Assembly (NCBI GenBank): GCA_945859605.1
Contig: OX243816.1
Coordinates: 25,124,199-25,188,198 of the forward strand
From: Lumbricus rubellus
Taxonomy: Eukaryota; Annelida; Clitellata; Crassiclitellata; Lumbricidae
DNA: 64,000 nucleotides
Direction: 5' to 3'
Shown here: positions 10,901-18,173 of the stretch, piece by piece
Position numbering within the stretch: position 1 is the first letter of the stretch
Layout of the letters: every line of letters begins with the position of its first letter
Program-made: the position numbers and the translations under genes
The notes under the pieces: generated by a model
Told to the model about the DNA's origin: nothing
Seen by the model: the letters and a program-made list of their open reading frames with translations, nothing else
The model's database searches: none

Positions 10901-11665
10901 ACGGCGTACCATCCTTCTGGGAATGGTATGATCGAACGGTTCCATAGAACGTTGAACGCCATGATCGGCAAGGTTGTGTCAGTGAAACAGAAAGATTGGG
11001 ATTTGCATATCCCGTACGTGATGGCTGCGTACCGTGCGACGGAGCACGAGGCGACGCAGCGGACGCCGAATTTCCTGTTCCTCGGTCGTGAGAACCATAC
11101 GCCGTTAGATTTGATTCTCGCGCAGCTGACAGACTGCGATCGACCGCCGGCAGTAGAAATTGAGGAATACGTCAAGAAGCAGCAGGCGGAGATGGAAGCT
11201 GCTTACCAACTGGTGCGAGAGCAGTTGGGTCGCGTCGCTGAACGCAGGAAAAAGGCGTACGATCTTAGGGTGAAGCCCAATAAGTTCGTCGCTGGAGACT
11301 GGGTGTACTACTACTACCCCAGGTTACGGTGCGGTAGAAAGATTAAGTGGACTCGAGTGTATACCGGTCCCTTTCTTGTGATTCAAGTCTTGAGCACGGT
11401 CCTGTATCGTATACAGAGGAGTGTCAGATCGCACGCGATGGTAGTCCACGTAGATAAACTCAAGAAGTTCTACGGTGAGACCCCGCGTAGCTGGGTGTCG
11501 GGAGAGGACGTAGAGCCTACTATGGAGGCCGGACCTTTCCCTGATGACACAGAATTGGTGGGATCCAGTGCAATCCCCGCGGAGTCCCCCGCGCCTGTTG
11601 TGGATAGCGTCGGAAGACCCAGCCGACGCTTGCATCGACGCCCTCGTCGAGTGCAGCTGCCCTAG
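4925..11665 (+). CDS. gag-pol: Gag-Pol polyprotein of the Ty3/gypsy element
   Basis: One uninterrupted 2,246-residue frame from ATG 4925 to TAG 11663-11665. The frame is open back to a TTG at 4919, and I chose the first ATG. Residues 1 to about 675 are charged, Ser/Arg/Asp/Glu-rich and look disordered. About 679-841 is a Retrotrans_gag capsid-type domain. Residues 946-959 are a CX2CX4HX4C zinc knuckle (CFRCRQKGHSQRFC). An aspartic protease has DSG at 1012. RT spans about 1300-1475 with YLDD at 1443. RNase H begins with the DTD at 1590-1592. Integrase has an HHCC finger from about 1838, catalytic D1908, D1968 and E2004 (35 residues between the last two), and a GPF module near 2146. The first ~194 codons are in the 5' LTR. 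There is no frameshift or stop between gag and pol. All catalytic motifs look intact, so it is probably functional. The product would act in cytoplasmic particles and the integrase in the nucleus. Confidence 0.95.
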   Translation: MSFWRGLGLGPLEWPWFRAFWPAEERQSSVMPVGGTSTRAVACNMIRRRSERSGKRTKKPVAVKGSSKRGSTARRGANPDLSTGGHPGAQVATHPVAADGAESDSNASELYTLSRATVSEPSWPDSEGSDGALAARYTESVHRRESDSGGSDQFEARERGSSREAQLATPRASVDAPAARGLVPLVTRRVGPPQSGTRSGVHFDSLLVAAGQAAVGEVESDGERVARTKMSFPPRPELGAVAADAVSRNLARPDVRFGEYSGARPKVSQQVSPDDFGAVGPIASAAVDVRDPRSSATVGVENWLRSVPESQETGDGHRSNRLRSGSPVASEDARLLVNFSERSSAGLAAADRPSVGQVDSQSYRPRCPERRDSLVNAERGSAESRSSRRDDASDVRAEVSFLRESMARMTQRFEELTVPVVREREAPWAQASRSMSYPEFRDDPRETVPMEVMPSRLRGPPEVRRLVERNARAGDPRETGYRDRPERVHRSTVPIDSWTPDDTVYRDLPTVAPRGTSSKRRLLSSDDASTEADINYRRTTPDKQSVSRQAHKKGERPRKLRFSDEAGVYREPMSSTSKHRAYQDKERETRRERRPGRARRAENETSSDEDASPAKVRTERKSILHVSGRHDKRPVVSSTVDEGETSDDDDRPRRRRYRAGSQRRSVERETRGRSPADRGIRIKLEKYDGKTAIAAFLAKFEVCARCNNWSDREKADQLMCALTGPASQLLWDMGAQGDVTWQALVDKLKARYGSEEQTSLYRVKLRAYRQTNNEPLSSVVQEVRRLMVLAYPGPSSELVETIACDAFLDALSNQELAQKVREREPVSLESAYKHAVRLEAYGRSSTSGGDGDRRQGRVKAAKEDRTVQPSNDQQNNRIDDLESAIRNLTKEVSRLVTRPKDDFTSDKPFDNWRNPGRAPDGPWRNEAPAFQRREFPPRFRNAEMECFRCRQKGHSQRFCTQPLPEQRDNGKVSETAKNEPAPEKAQNRLVKGSRMAYVVARVDGVRRNCLLDSGSEMSLVPRRFMVKSVMTPSQQRLLAANGSEIRVDGESTLQLCIGKQSYPLHCLITDQVNEVILGLSWLEANQARWDFAGRNVYLGDRQIPLREAASETMCRRIIVQEDIVVPARCEVDVPASVVYPHLRVDTDVWTTTPVEVTKGLVIGRTLVSGKEPTVWVRMLNVSDKDLTVQGKTECRLERVELLNVTSATARENSVRAPTSMIRATASQPDDVVAESVLKRLWEEVPGAVSPDEKERLRELIMAYRTTFSLSEMDLGFTSVIQHEIDTQQERPVRQPLRRQPLMMIPEIDRQVEDMLSQGIIEPSMSEWASNVVMVKKKDGSMRFCIDYRQLNLKTRKDAHPLPLIRESLDTLGGARWYSTFDLRAGYHQMALHPRDKHKTGFITRRGSFQFKVLPFGLCNSPASFCRLMNLVLTGLNYDICLVYLDDIIVFSRDIETHMKRLEMVFKRLQEYNLKLKPSKCHLMQREVLFLGHILSEQGVATDPSKITAVEGWTVPKNLREVRSFIGLCSYYRRFILDFAVVAQPLHFLTRKNVPFRWTEECQAAFVELKKRLVSAPILSLPEDEGQYILDTDASAFAIGAVLSQVQDGEERVICYASRLLSTAERNYNVTRRELLAVIYFLKEFRQYLLGKRFRLRTDHSALQWLRKTPEPIGQQARWLETMEEFDFEIVHRAGTQHGNADAMSRGPMGEVTEETEENDETSENTAWICPVEAMRPAATYENIAGHETGWTREMLRKEQLSDLRVGPVLQWKELGRQPNEDEAVRLSAETKTILSHWDLLEVRQGVLFRRYIHGDSGETELYQLVVPIQLRKEMFKVIHGGFGGGHFGLRKSLEKVKRRAYWPSWKDDVRRWCQSCDNCARYRREKPPRQGLLQCPVVGEPMERFGIDITGPHPVSNRGYKYILTAIDYFSRWAEALPMKNQEAVTVARTLMVHVFSRFGMPRQILTDQGACFESALFQQLCKLTEVDKVRTTAYHPSGNGMIERFHRTLNAMIGKVVSVKQKDWDLHIPYVMAAYRATEHEATQRTPNFLFLGRENHTPLDLILAQLTDCDRPPAVEIEEYVKKQQAEMEAAYQLVREQLGRVAERRKKAYDLRVKPNKFVAGDWVYYYYPRLRCGRKIKWTRVYTGPFLVIQVLSTVLYRIQRSVRSHAMVVHVDKLKKFYGETPRSWVSGEDVEPTMEAGPFPDDTELVGSSAIPAESPAPVVDSVGRPSRRLHRRPRRVQLP
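5509..5526 (+). other. Primer binding site, tRNA-Leu(UAA) type, inside gag
   Basis: TGGTACCAGAAGTGGGGT starts three bases after the LTR terminal CA. It is complementary to the CCA end, discriminator, acceptor strand and T-stem of the tRNA-Leu(UAA) that I recall from animals (…ACCCCACTTCTGGTA plus CCA), 18 of 18 positions. Because gag begins in the LTR, the site is also translated (in frame it reads Ser-Gly-Thr-Arg-Ser-Gly-Val). Confidence 0.85.
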
Positions 11666-11907
11666 TGGCTAACGTTAAAAGACTGCGCTTAATTGCGCGG
11701 GTTAGAGACACGTCGAGGTGCACGACGTAGAGAATGATTTTAGTTCGCTTTATGATACACTACAATTATGTTTGCCATGTGTCCAACAAGTCGGGACGGC
11801 ACAAGGATTGCGGGGTTAGTCTCCGTTTAATTGCGGTGGTTCGAGACATTGTCGGTGGACGATACTTTTACGTTTCCTTTTGATGAATCTGTTTCTGTTC
11901 AGGGTAT

Positions 11908-11975
11908 AAAGTGGTACCTTTTTCTCTCCGCGAGACGACACACGGAGGGCCGTAAGCCTACAGTAAAGTGGTGCC
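11908..11975 (+). repeat. Two PBS-like fragments downstream of pol
   Basis: AAAGTGGTACC (11908-11918) is an exact copy of the LTR/PBS junction at 5505-5515, and AAAGTGGTGCC (11965-11975) differs at one base. Each could pair with the CCA end of the primer tRNA over 7-8 bases. Chance cannot be excluded for motifs this short. Confidence 0.4.
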
Positions 11976-12991
11976 TGTGGGGTCTCGCGCAACGCGTAAT
12001 GGCGTTTGTTTGATATAGACTTGGTGCAGTCTTTCATTCTATTTCGATCTGCTGACCGTGTTGTCTACGGTGGGACTGTCCGAGCATTGGCCGGATGACT
12101 CAAGGTCTGGGTCGTTTTTCCTTTTTGACACTGGTTTCTTTTGAGATTACGGTAGTGCGATGAGATGGTGACATCGCAGGTTCTGGACTCGTTTGGTGAC
12201 TTTTCTCGCCACCAGTCCCCTAGCAATCGAGTTAGGTGGAGCTTGACGGAGAGACAGAGGGGCTTTTGAGGTTGGTAGGCTCGTGGCGTTGAGACGAGAT
12301 ACCAAGCAGATGGTATTTGGTTCGTGGAGTTACTCGCACCTGAGCGAGTCGTTGTCGCCGTAGGCAACGGGTCAGGTAGGAAGCCGAGGCTCCAATTGCT
12401 CGGAATAACTCACACCTGTCAGGCTGACGTTGTCGGTAAGAGGATTTGCTTCGGAGTTTGTGTGAACATGGTTTGCGGTCTTTGATCAGCACCTAAAGCG
12501 CGTCTCCGGGTCTTGTCTCTCGTGTAGTTACCCAACGATCGGGCGAGGTCGGAAGTTGAGGTTCCTGTTGTCTGTGTTCTACGCGCTGTAAATGCCAAAG
12601 CCGGCGGTGGTGCTCGGCCTGTGCTTGGTAGCGGAACGGTGTCTGGGGACGCGATCGGTAAGTCGTCCAGTTGTTGTTGGGCCATTCTGCATCCGTGATG
12701 TTGCTCGGATACTCGCACTCTAATCGAAGCCAAGTTGGCGTGTTTCTGTCACGGTGGATTGTCTCAGTTCCTGAAGCCGGTGTGTTGCACCGATGAACGG
12801 TTAGTGTTGGAGAGGTGATGAACTACAGAGATTGGACCGATTAATTCGGTGGACTTTTCGGAGAATGGTCGGAAGACCTTGTTTACGTTCCTTTTGATAA
12901 CCCATTTCGTATACGAGACGCCGCTGTAGCGTTTCATGGTGCAATAAAGGGCCTCGGGACTAGCAACGGTTTATTTTGTGGCGGTAAATCA

Positions 12992-13410
12992 CCCCACTTG
13001 TGTCGGAGAAAGGACTCCACTTCTGGTCTAGCGACTCTAGCGCTAGGAAGCTGTTTTTATTTTCGAAATAAGGATACCCCACTTCTGACTGGTTAGCTTT
13101 CAGCGAGCGGAGACTCGCACGTAGACCTTTTGTTTCGGTTGACAGGTACCCACTTCTGTCTGAGACGGTATTCTTAGATAGCTTTTACGTGACGGTTACC
13201 CCACTTCTGGACTGTAGGCTCACAGTTCGACGTGGTTTAATTGACGGTTACTCTACTGCTGGACCGATAGCTCCCGTAGCGGAAGACCTCGCTTCTGGAC
13301 GTCGGGACGGTTCACTGAGACAAGTTTGGTTGAGGATTCCCCACTTCTGGTCTTGAATTTCCGAAGGATAGATCGCTGATGGTGAACGGATGGTGATACC
13401 CCACTTCTGG
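12992..13410 (+). repeat. Array of nine degenerate PBS-complement motifs
   Basis: CCCCACTTCTGG or a near match starts at 12992, 13015, 13077, 13148, 13199, 13251, 13287, 13339 and 13399, mostly 36-71 bp apart with 51-52 bp recurring. Copies at 13199, 13339 and 13399 are exact; the others have one to three differences. The motif is the reverse complement of PBS bases 5514-5525. In at least three copies it extends to TACCCC, which matches the element's own GGGGTA rather than the tRNA (AACCCC). The last two units also share ATTTCCGAAGGATAG downstream. Confidence 0.8.
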
Positions 13411-13466
13411 CCTAAAATTTCCGAAGGATAGGCCCTGCGACAAGTAAATTGTATTTTCTGTTGCAG

Positions 13467-13757
13467 ATGGTGATGGAACAATGGTGCAACGTGGATGGTT
13501 CGAGAGACGAGGAGATTCAGCATGTCGCTGGATGTGAAATGCTTTGTGGTGTAGACGGAGACGGAAGCCGCCGACAGGCTCCGTGGATATACGAGATGGA
13601 TTCCCGTCTTAGTCCCAACCGGTGGACTCGCTGCAACGAGGCGCTGGAGACGGAGGGATCAAGGCCTGAAACGAGGGCTATACGAACGACGAAGGAAAGA
13701 GCTGCGACTACGAGAAAAGGGCTTCGAATGTACGGAAGAGAAAAGAAGATTATGTGA
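13467..13757 (+). CDS. Small ORF in the gypsy 3' region (possible accessory protein)
   Basis: An ATG frame of 96 codons lies immediately after a pyrimidine-rich TTTTCTGTTGCAG, which resembles a 3' splice site. The product is Arg/Glu-rich with four cysteines in its first half and matches no family I recognise. It occupies the position where env or accessory genes sit in other elements and could be expressed from a spliced RNA. Equally, it may be a chance frame. Confidence 0.25.
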   Translation: MVMEQWCNVDGSRDEEIQHVAGCEMLCGVDGDGSRRQAPWIYEMDSRLSPNRWTRCNEALETEGSRPETRAIRTTKERAATTRKGLRMYGREKKIM

Positions 13758-13943
13758 ATTTGTGATAACTGACTTTTGCATTGCTGTTTCTGTTGAATTG
13801 TAAACGTGTTCGTGTTGCTTTCTTGATCGGGAGATAACGTGTTAGTGTTATCTCCCAAGATTCCAGGTAGGTAGGCGTTAGAGGGGGGTCCCTCTAGGCT
13901 TACCCACGTACGCATCTTGCCAACGGATGCTCCGCATCAAGGT

Positions 13944-13956
13944 AAGGTGGGAGGAG
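13944..13956 (+). other. Polypurine tract of the gypsy element
   Basis: AAGGTGGGAGGAG, purine apart from one T, directly abuts the TG of the 3' LTR. This is where plus-strand DNA synthesis is primed in LTR elements. Confidence 0.8.
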
Positions 13957-16900
13957 TGTGGCGGAAATGCCACAAGATGAATTTTCGAATATGAAACATA
14001 AGCTGGTAACTGACAATACATGGGCGGCCAAGGTAGGGTCGCGGGATTCCTTATAGCGCCGGAGCTATGGCCGATAGAAATTCGCGGTATATGCGAGTCG
14101 TCCGGTAAGTCGTTTCGCTACAAATTCGCCGTGAGGCGTTAAGCGGTCAAAATTTACGGTGAAAAGTTTCACCTACGGAAGACCGATTCGTGTTTTATAG
14201 CCAAAGTATAGTGTGCAAGCAGCAACTTTTGACTTTGGGCGCATATGAAATTGGCGCGGATAATGGTATCGAATTTCTGAATACACCGTTCGAAAGATAA
14301 ATTATCGGGCTGCCGAATTGCCGTTGAGAGCTAAGCGATAACTGTATCCGATCGAAAGATATGAATTTTATTCGAATTACGGTCGAATTTACGTGTTCGG
14401 CAAATGACTGGATATAGAGAGCTACATCTATAAAAATCGTTAAAACATCCGTGGAATAGAGCCTGCCACACGCTGCTCTGCTTAAGTGTCGGATACGTGT
14501 AGCAAGACAACACACTGTGTATGATTCTGCATTTATCACGATATATACGGCGCGCTGACGACCACTCAATACCTTGGTATTCGACGTCGTTTACCGGCCT
14601 AACGTATCCAGTGGCGTATCGATAGCTGCTAACCCGGCTAATCTGCGTCATAGCTGTTTCGGTTACGAGTTCGAGGGCAAACTGATACCGGTTCGATTAT
14701 CCGCGGTCCCCGACCGTCGGAAGACCCGTGTTCCGTGGTGCATGCTAAAGTATCGGTAGGGCAAGGGTTTGGGCTCCCTCCCTGCTCGAGTAGCTGCCGT
14801 GAGTGTTGGAAGGCGACCCCGCGGCGCCTGGTGTCCGCGGACGTTACCAATAAAACGTTCTGTGACTTACGAATATCTTTTCTTGCACCTATTGGTCTGT
14901 TGTTCGGCCGAGTAGAAGGGCCGCGTCGAGTGATCGCTAGCCATACCGGCATGTTCGAGCATTAAGGGTTGATTCCATTTCAGCGCACGACGCGCGTGGT
15001 GAGTTTTCTGCACGGTGTTGAGAGTTCGTTCAGTGTCAACTTTGATCGTCGATATCTCGGTCGGTTTTCGTCCGATCGACGAGCGGCTAGTGTCAAACTA
15101 CGCAGCGAGGACCGCTGCTTGATTCATCCTACAGACACGTTGAGTGCCCGTAGAACGGTTTTCGAGATATTTACGTTAGAAGGAAGGCCACCCGGTCTTC
15201 CCCGCAATATCATTTGATTCTGAATTTCAAGGCGCGCGTAGAGCCCCGCTCTCGCGGCAGCCTTGCCGTCTGTTGACCGATCCGGCCGTTCTTGGTGTCA
15301 AACGGTGCAGGACGAGTGTGTGAGTGACAAACTGTTGAAAGATCGACCGCAGCTCTAACGGTCGCTTCTGTATCCGCTTCCGAAGGAGGGCCGCCCGGTC
15401 TTTCCCCGTGGTTACGCGCCGCAGCGAAAATCTGATCGATCGCCGCGCCCGGTTTGTCGCCGGCGGCTTGGTTGTCGTGAAACTTGTCAGTGTGTTACCT
15501 GGGCGCGTTCTGCCTTGAAATCCATCGTGAGTGTACCTTTGTGAGTGTTGGTTTCTTGGCGTCGGCTAGATTGAGTGCCCGCAGCCTTCACGCCGCGCGC
15601 CCCGTGTCTTGACGGGCTGAGAACTTGGCGAGGTGATATCTTTTGAACGGAGTGTCGCATCCACAAGCGGATTGCACTGCCGTGTTCCTTGTATCGTGCC
15701 GCGTCTTGCCTGCCTTAATCGAGCAGGGAGGCAAAGAAGGGAAATATTGTCACAGGCCCTGTAAGGTTCGTTGCCGGTGCGCCTCGGAAAGGCCGGCAAC
15801 GAACGTATCGGTCGCAGCCAACCGATCCGTCGGGGTAGTTAACGTTCATCGTCATCGTCATCTAATGTCAGTTACCAGCCGCTAATTTGATACCCTAGGT
15901 CCTAGGCGTTAGCTAATTGCATTGCTAGCTCCCAGGCCTTTTAAGCGCGTCAGTTTTTACGCGGTGCTGGTCGCCGCGCGGTAACCAGGAGTCAGAGCGA
16001 ATTTGAGGACACTCCTGTTGGCGACGGTTCGGCCGCGTGAAGCGGGCTTGCTTCGGCAAGAAGACAGTGAGTTGAAGGAGGGAATTTGTGGACACCCTCG
16101 GAGTCGGCGCTTAGCCGTGTGAAGGTTCGTGGCCTACGGGCGGAAGGGTTGAGGGAAAGCGAATTTGAAGGTCCCTCTCGGTGGCGACAGTACAGCCGCA
16201 TTCAGTGCATTGCCTACGGGCGTGAGAGACAGTGATCCATCGGAGAGCAAGCGGTCCGTCTTTTCTTTGAAGACCGTCTTCGCCTCCGTTCGTGAAACAA
16301 ATTGACGGCGGTCGTCCGGATCTCCGGCCGCCGATCGATCGACACAGCGACCTGGTCGTACTGGGCGTTGTAAAATTGATCCTGGTACCAGCTGGTTAGG
16401 TTGCCGTTTGCGAATCGACGCAGCGACCTAGTATATTGTCCGTGTTTTCCATTCCCTGGTTTCGAAGTTGATAATGTCGTTTTGGCGCGGCTTGGGGCTC
16501 GGACCCCTCGAATGGCCGTGGTTTCGGGCGTTTTGGCCTGCGGAGGAAAGACAGTCTTCAGTGATGCCCGTCGGTGGCACCAGTACACGAGCTGTGGCGT
16601 GTAATATGATACGACGGAGGTCTGAACGGTCGGGCAAACGAACGAAGAAGCCCGTGGCCGTGAAGGGGAGCTCCAAGCGAGGGTCGACTGCCCGGAGAGG
16701 AGCGAACCCTGATTTGAGCACAGGCGGCCATCCTGGCGCTCAGGTTGCTACCCACCCGGTGGCCGCGGACGGGGCAGAGTCGGACTCCAACGCCTCCGAG
16801 CTCTATACCCTCTCACGAGCGACCGTTTCAGAGCCGTCTTGGCCGGATAGTGAAGGGAGTGACGGCGCCTTGGCGGCCCGTTACACGGAGAGCGTTCACC

Positions 16901-17054
16901 GGCGAGAGAGCGACTCGGGCGGCTCCGATCAATTTGAAGCAAGGGAGCGCGGCTCGAGTCGAGAGGCCCAGCTCGCGACCCCTCGTGCGTCGGTCGATGC
17001 GCCGGCGGCGAGGGGGCTTGTGCCGCTTGTGACGAGACGGGTAGGTCCGCCACA
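13957..17054 (+). repeat. 3' LTR of the gypsy element, 3,098 bp
   Basis: This is the direct repeat of 2408-5505, with the same TGTGGCGGA...TCCGCCACA ends and the same candidate TATA box, AATAAA, hairpin and tandem repeats. I noticed no difference between the two copies. Its last 581 bp duplicate the start of gag. Confidence 0.95.
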
Positions 17055-17151
17055 TCTGTACCGGTGTCGCGTGAATAGTTTTCTCCCGGGCCCGGGGTCT
17101 AGGCAGATTCTTCCTATCTGCTTCAGAATAAATTCGCTCCCAAAACTATAA
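16474..17151 (+). pseudogene. Gag N-terminus copy in the 3' LTR reading into flanking DNA
   Basis: The duplicated gag start in the 3' LTR (ATG at 16474) stays open for about 194 codons identical to the N-terminus of Gag. It then crosses the LTR edge at 17054 and continues about 31 codons into host DNA before a stop. A transcript starting in the 3' LTR could in principle make a truncated, host-tailed Gag fragment. There is no evidence that it does. Confidence 0.7.
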
Positions 17152-17159
17152 TTATGAAA

Positions 17160-17324
17160 TTAAAGTCGGCGAAACTGCACAATCGGGGGCTTAGTTATAG
17201 TAGATTGTAGGCGTCGCGAGGGTCGGTTAGGACTTAGGTTAGGGCTCAGGTTAGGCGTCGTGAGGGTCGGTTAGGTTCAGGTTAGGGCGATCATGTCCCC
17301 GATTGTACAGTTTCCCCTTAAAGT
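17160..17324. mobile_element. Short inverted-repeat element (MITE-like)
   Basis: GAAACTGCACAATCGGGG near the left end is matched by inverted CCCCGATTGTACAGTTTC near the right end (one mismatch), with further similarity outside (TTAAAG). Between the arms are tandem GGTTAGG-type words (17214-17290). No coding capacity. No clear TSD. Confidence 0.5.
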
Positions 17325-17812
17325 CCCCGGGAGAGTGAACATTTTATCCCCAAAACAAAGTTCCACCGGGAGCAACATTTTTGTTTTACGCGCTGAATTG
17401 TCGCTGACTGGGACCCATCATAGGCCATCATAAATAAGATAAGAATATTTTGTTATAGACCAATTGCTATCTGCATTTTGGTGGACAGACATGGTATAAA
17501 ACCGTATAATAAACAAACGTACATGAAAACAATTTCTTATGGTAATCCCGAAGACTGGCTGCCCGTACTCCAAACAATATGGCTGCCAACGATTGCAATA
17601 AAAATAGAACGCAGCAACCTATGGTGCAGCTACCGGCTATTGTTACTGACGTCTCGGTAAATCGTAAACAGTATGGCCGCCAACGAATGCAATAAAATTA
17701 GAGTGCCGCCTATGGACGATATCGCAACATGCATCCCAACATGCAAAGCGTGAGAGTCGGTTAGGGCTCAGGTTAGGCGTCGTGAGGGTCGGTTAGGGTT
17801 AGTTTTAGGGTT
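17214..17812 (+). repeat. Two blocks of GGTTAGG-rich repeat (17214-17290 and 17749-17812)
   Basis: Both blocks share GGGCTCAGGTTAGGCGTCGT followed by GAGGGTCGGTTAGG. The GTTAGG words resemble telomeric TTAGGG by chance, but they are spaced irregularly and this is not a telomere array. One block is inside the element at 17160-17324 and the other is inside the foldback at 17541-18173. Confidence 0.6.
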
Positions 17813-18173
17813 AGTGCAGTTATTCTGATGAAATTGAAGCGTGCTTTAATTTTTGCGGAAATATTGGGCCGTATGTTGGGCCGCTCTGTTATGCACGCAT
17901 CTACGGCGGCCATACTGTTTACGATCTACCGAGACGTCAGTCACAATAACCCAGCTACCTTTGTAAACAAACTGATCGCTTTTGAAGCTATAATTATGTT
18001 TCGCCGGGCGCTTATGCTATTATCGGCAAGCAGCCGTTCGGTTTGTATGTTGGAATGCAGTCGATAGTTGTCGTCGCAAGGTAGCTGCGCCATAATTTGC
18101 TGCGTTCTATTTTTATTGCAATCGTTGGCAGCCATACTGTTTGGAGTACGGGCAGCCAGTCTTCGGGATTACC
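17541..18173. mobile_element. Foldback element with 94-bp inverted arms
   Basis: Arms 17541-17634 and 18080-18173 are inverted copies with about five differences, starting GGTAATCCCGAAGACTGGC. A second inverted pair (17635-17681 and 17904-17950) continues the left arm directly, but on the right it is separated from the outer arm by about 129 bp, so the right arm has gained or the left has lost sequence. No transposase frame and no obvious TSD. Confidence 0.75.

Larger units (their letters stand above)
11666..13956 (+). other. Long 3' non-coding region of the gypsy element
   Basis: These 2.3 kb between the pol stop and the 3' LTR have no long frame and no env-like features. They hold two PBS-like fragments (11908-11918 and 11965-11975), a nine-copy array of PBS-complementary motifs (12992-13410), a small frame after a splice-acceptor-like sequence (13467-13757), and the polypurine tract. 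TGTGGCGG at 12977-12984 repeats the first eight bases of the LTR, possibly by chance. Confidence 0.8.
2408..17054 (+). mobile_element. Full-length Ty3/gypsy LTR retrotransposon, 14.6 kb
   Basis: Two 3,098-bp direct repeats (2408-5505 and 13957-17054, offset 11,549) bracket an internal region. That region holds a tRNA-Leu-type primer binding site (5509-5526), one gag-pol frame (4925-11665), a 2.3-kb 3' non-coding segment and a purine-rich tract directly before the 3' LTR. The RT-RNaseH-integrase domain order places it in Ty3/gypsy (Metaviridae-type). I see no chromodomain and no env-like gene. The repeats read as identical wherever I compared them, and their translated frames are the same, which suggests recent insertion. 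The flanks (ATCAG before, TCTGT after) show no TSD. What is seen: structure, motifs, repeats. What is inferred: recent activity. Confidence 0.95.

Noticed and set aside
12977..12984. TGTGGCGG as a second LTR start
   Set aside because: Only eight bases match and similarity ends at once.
11666..13440. An env gene downstream of pol
   Set aside because: No frame above about 100 codons, no signal peptide, no transmembrane or fusion motifs.
17214..17812. GGTTAGG words as telomeric repeat
   Set aside because: Spacing is irregular and the words are mixed with GGCTCAGG and GTCGTGAGG; they lie inside inverted-repeat elements.
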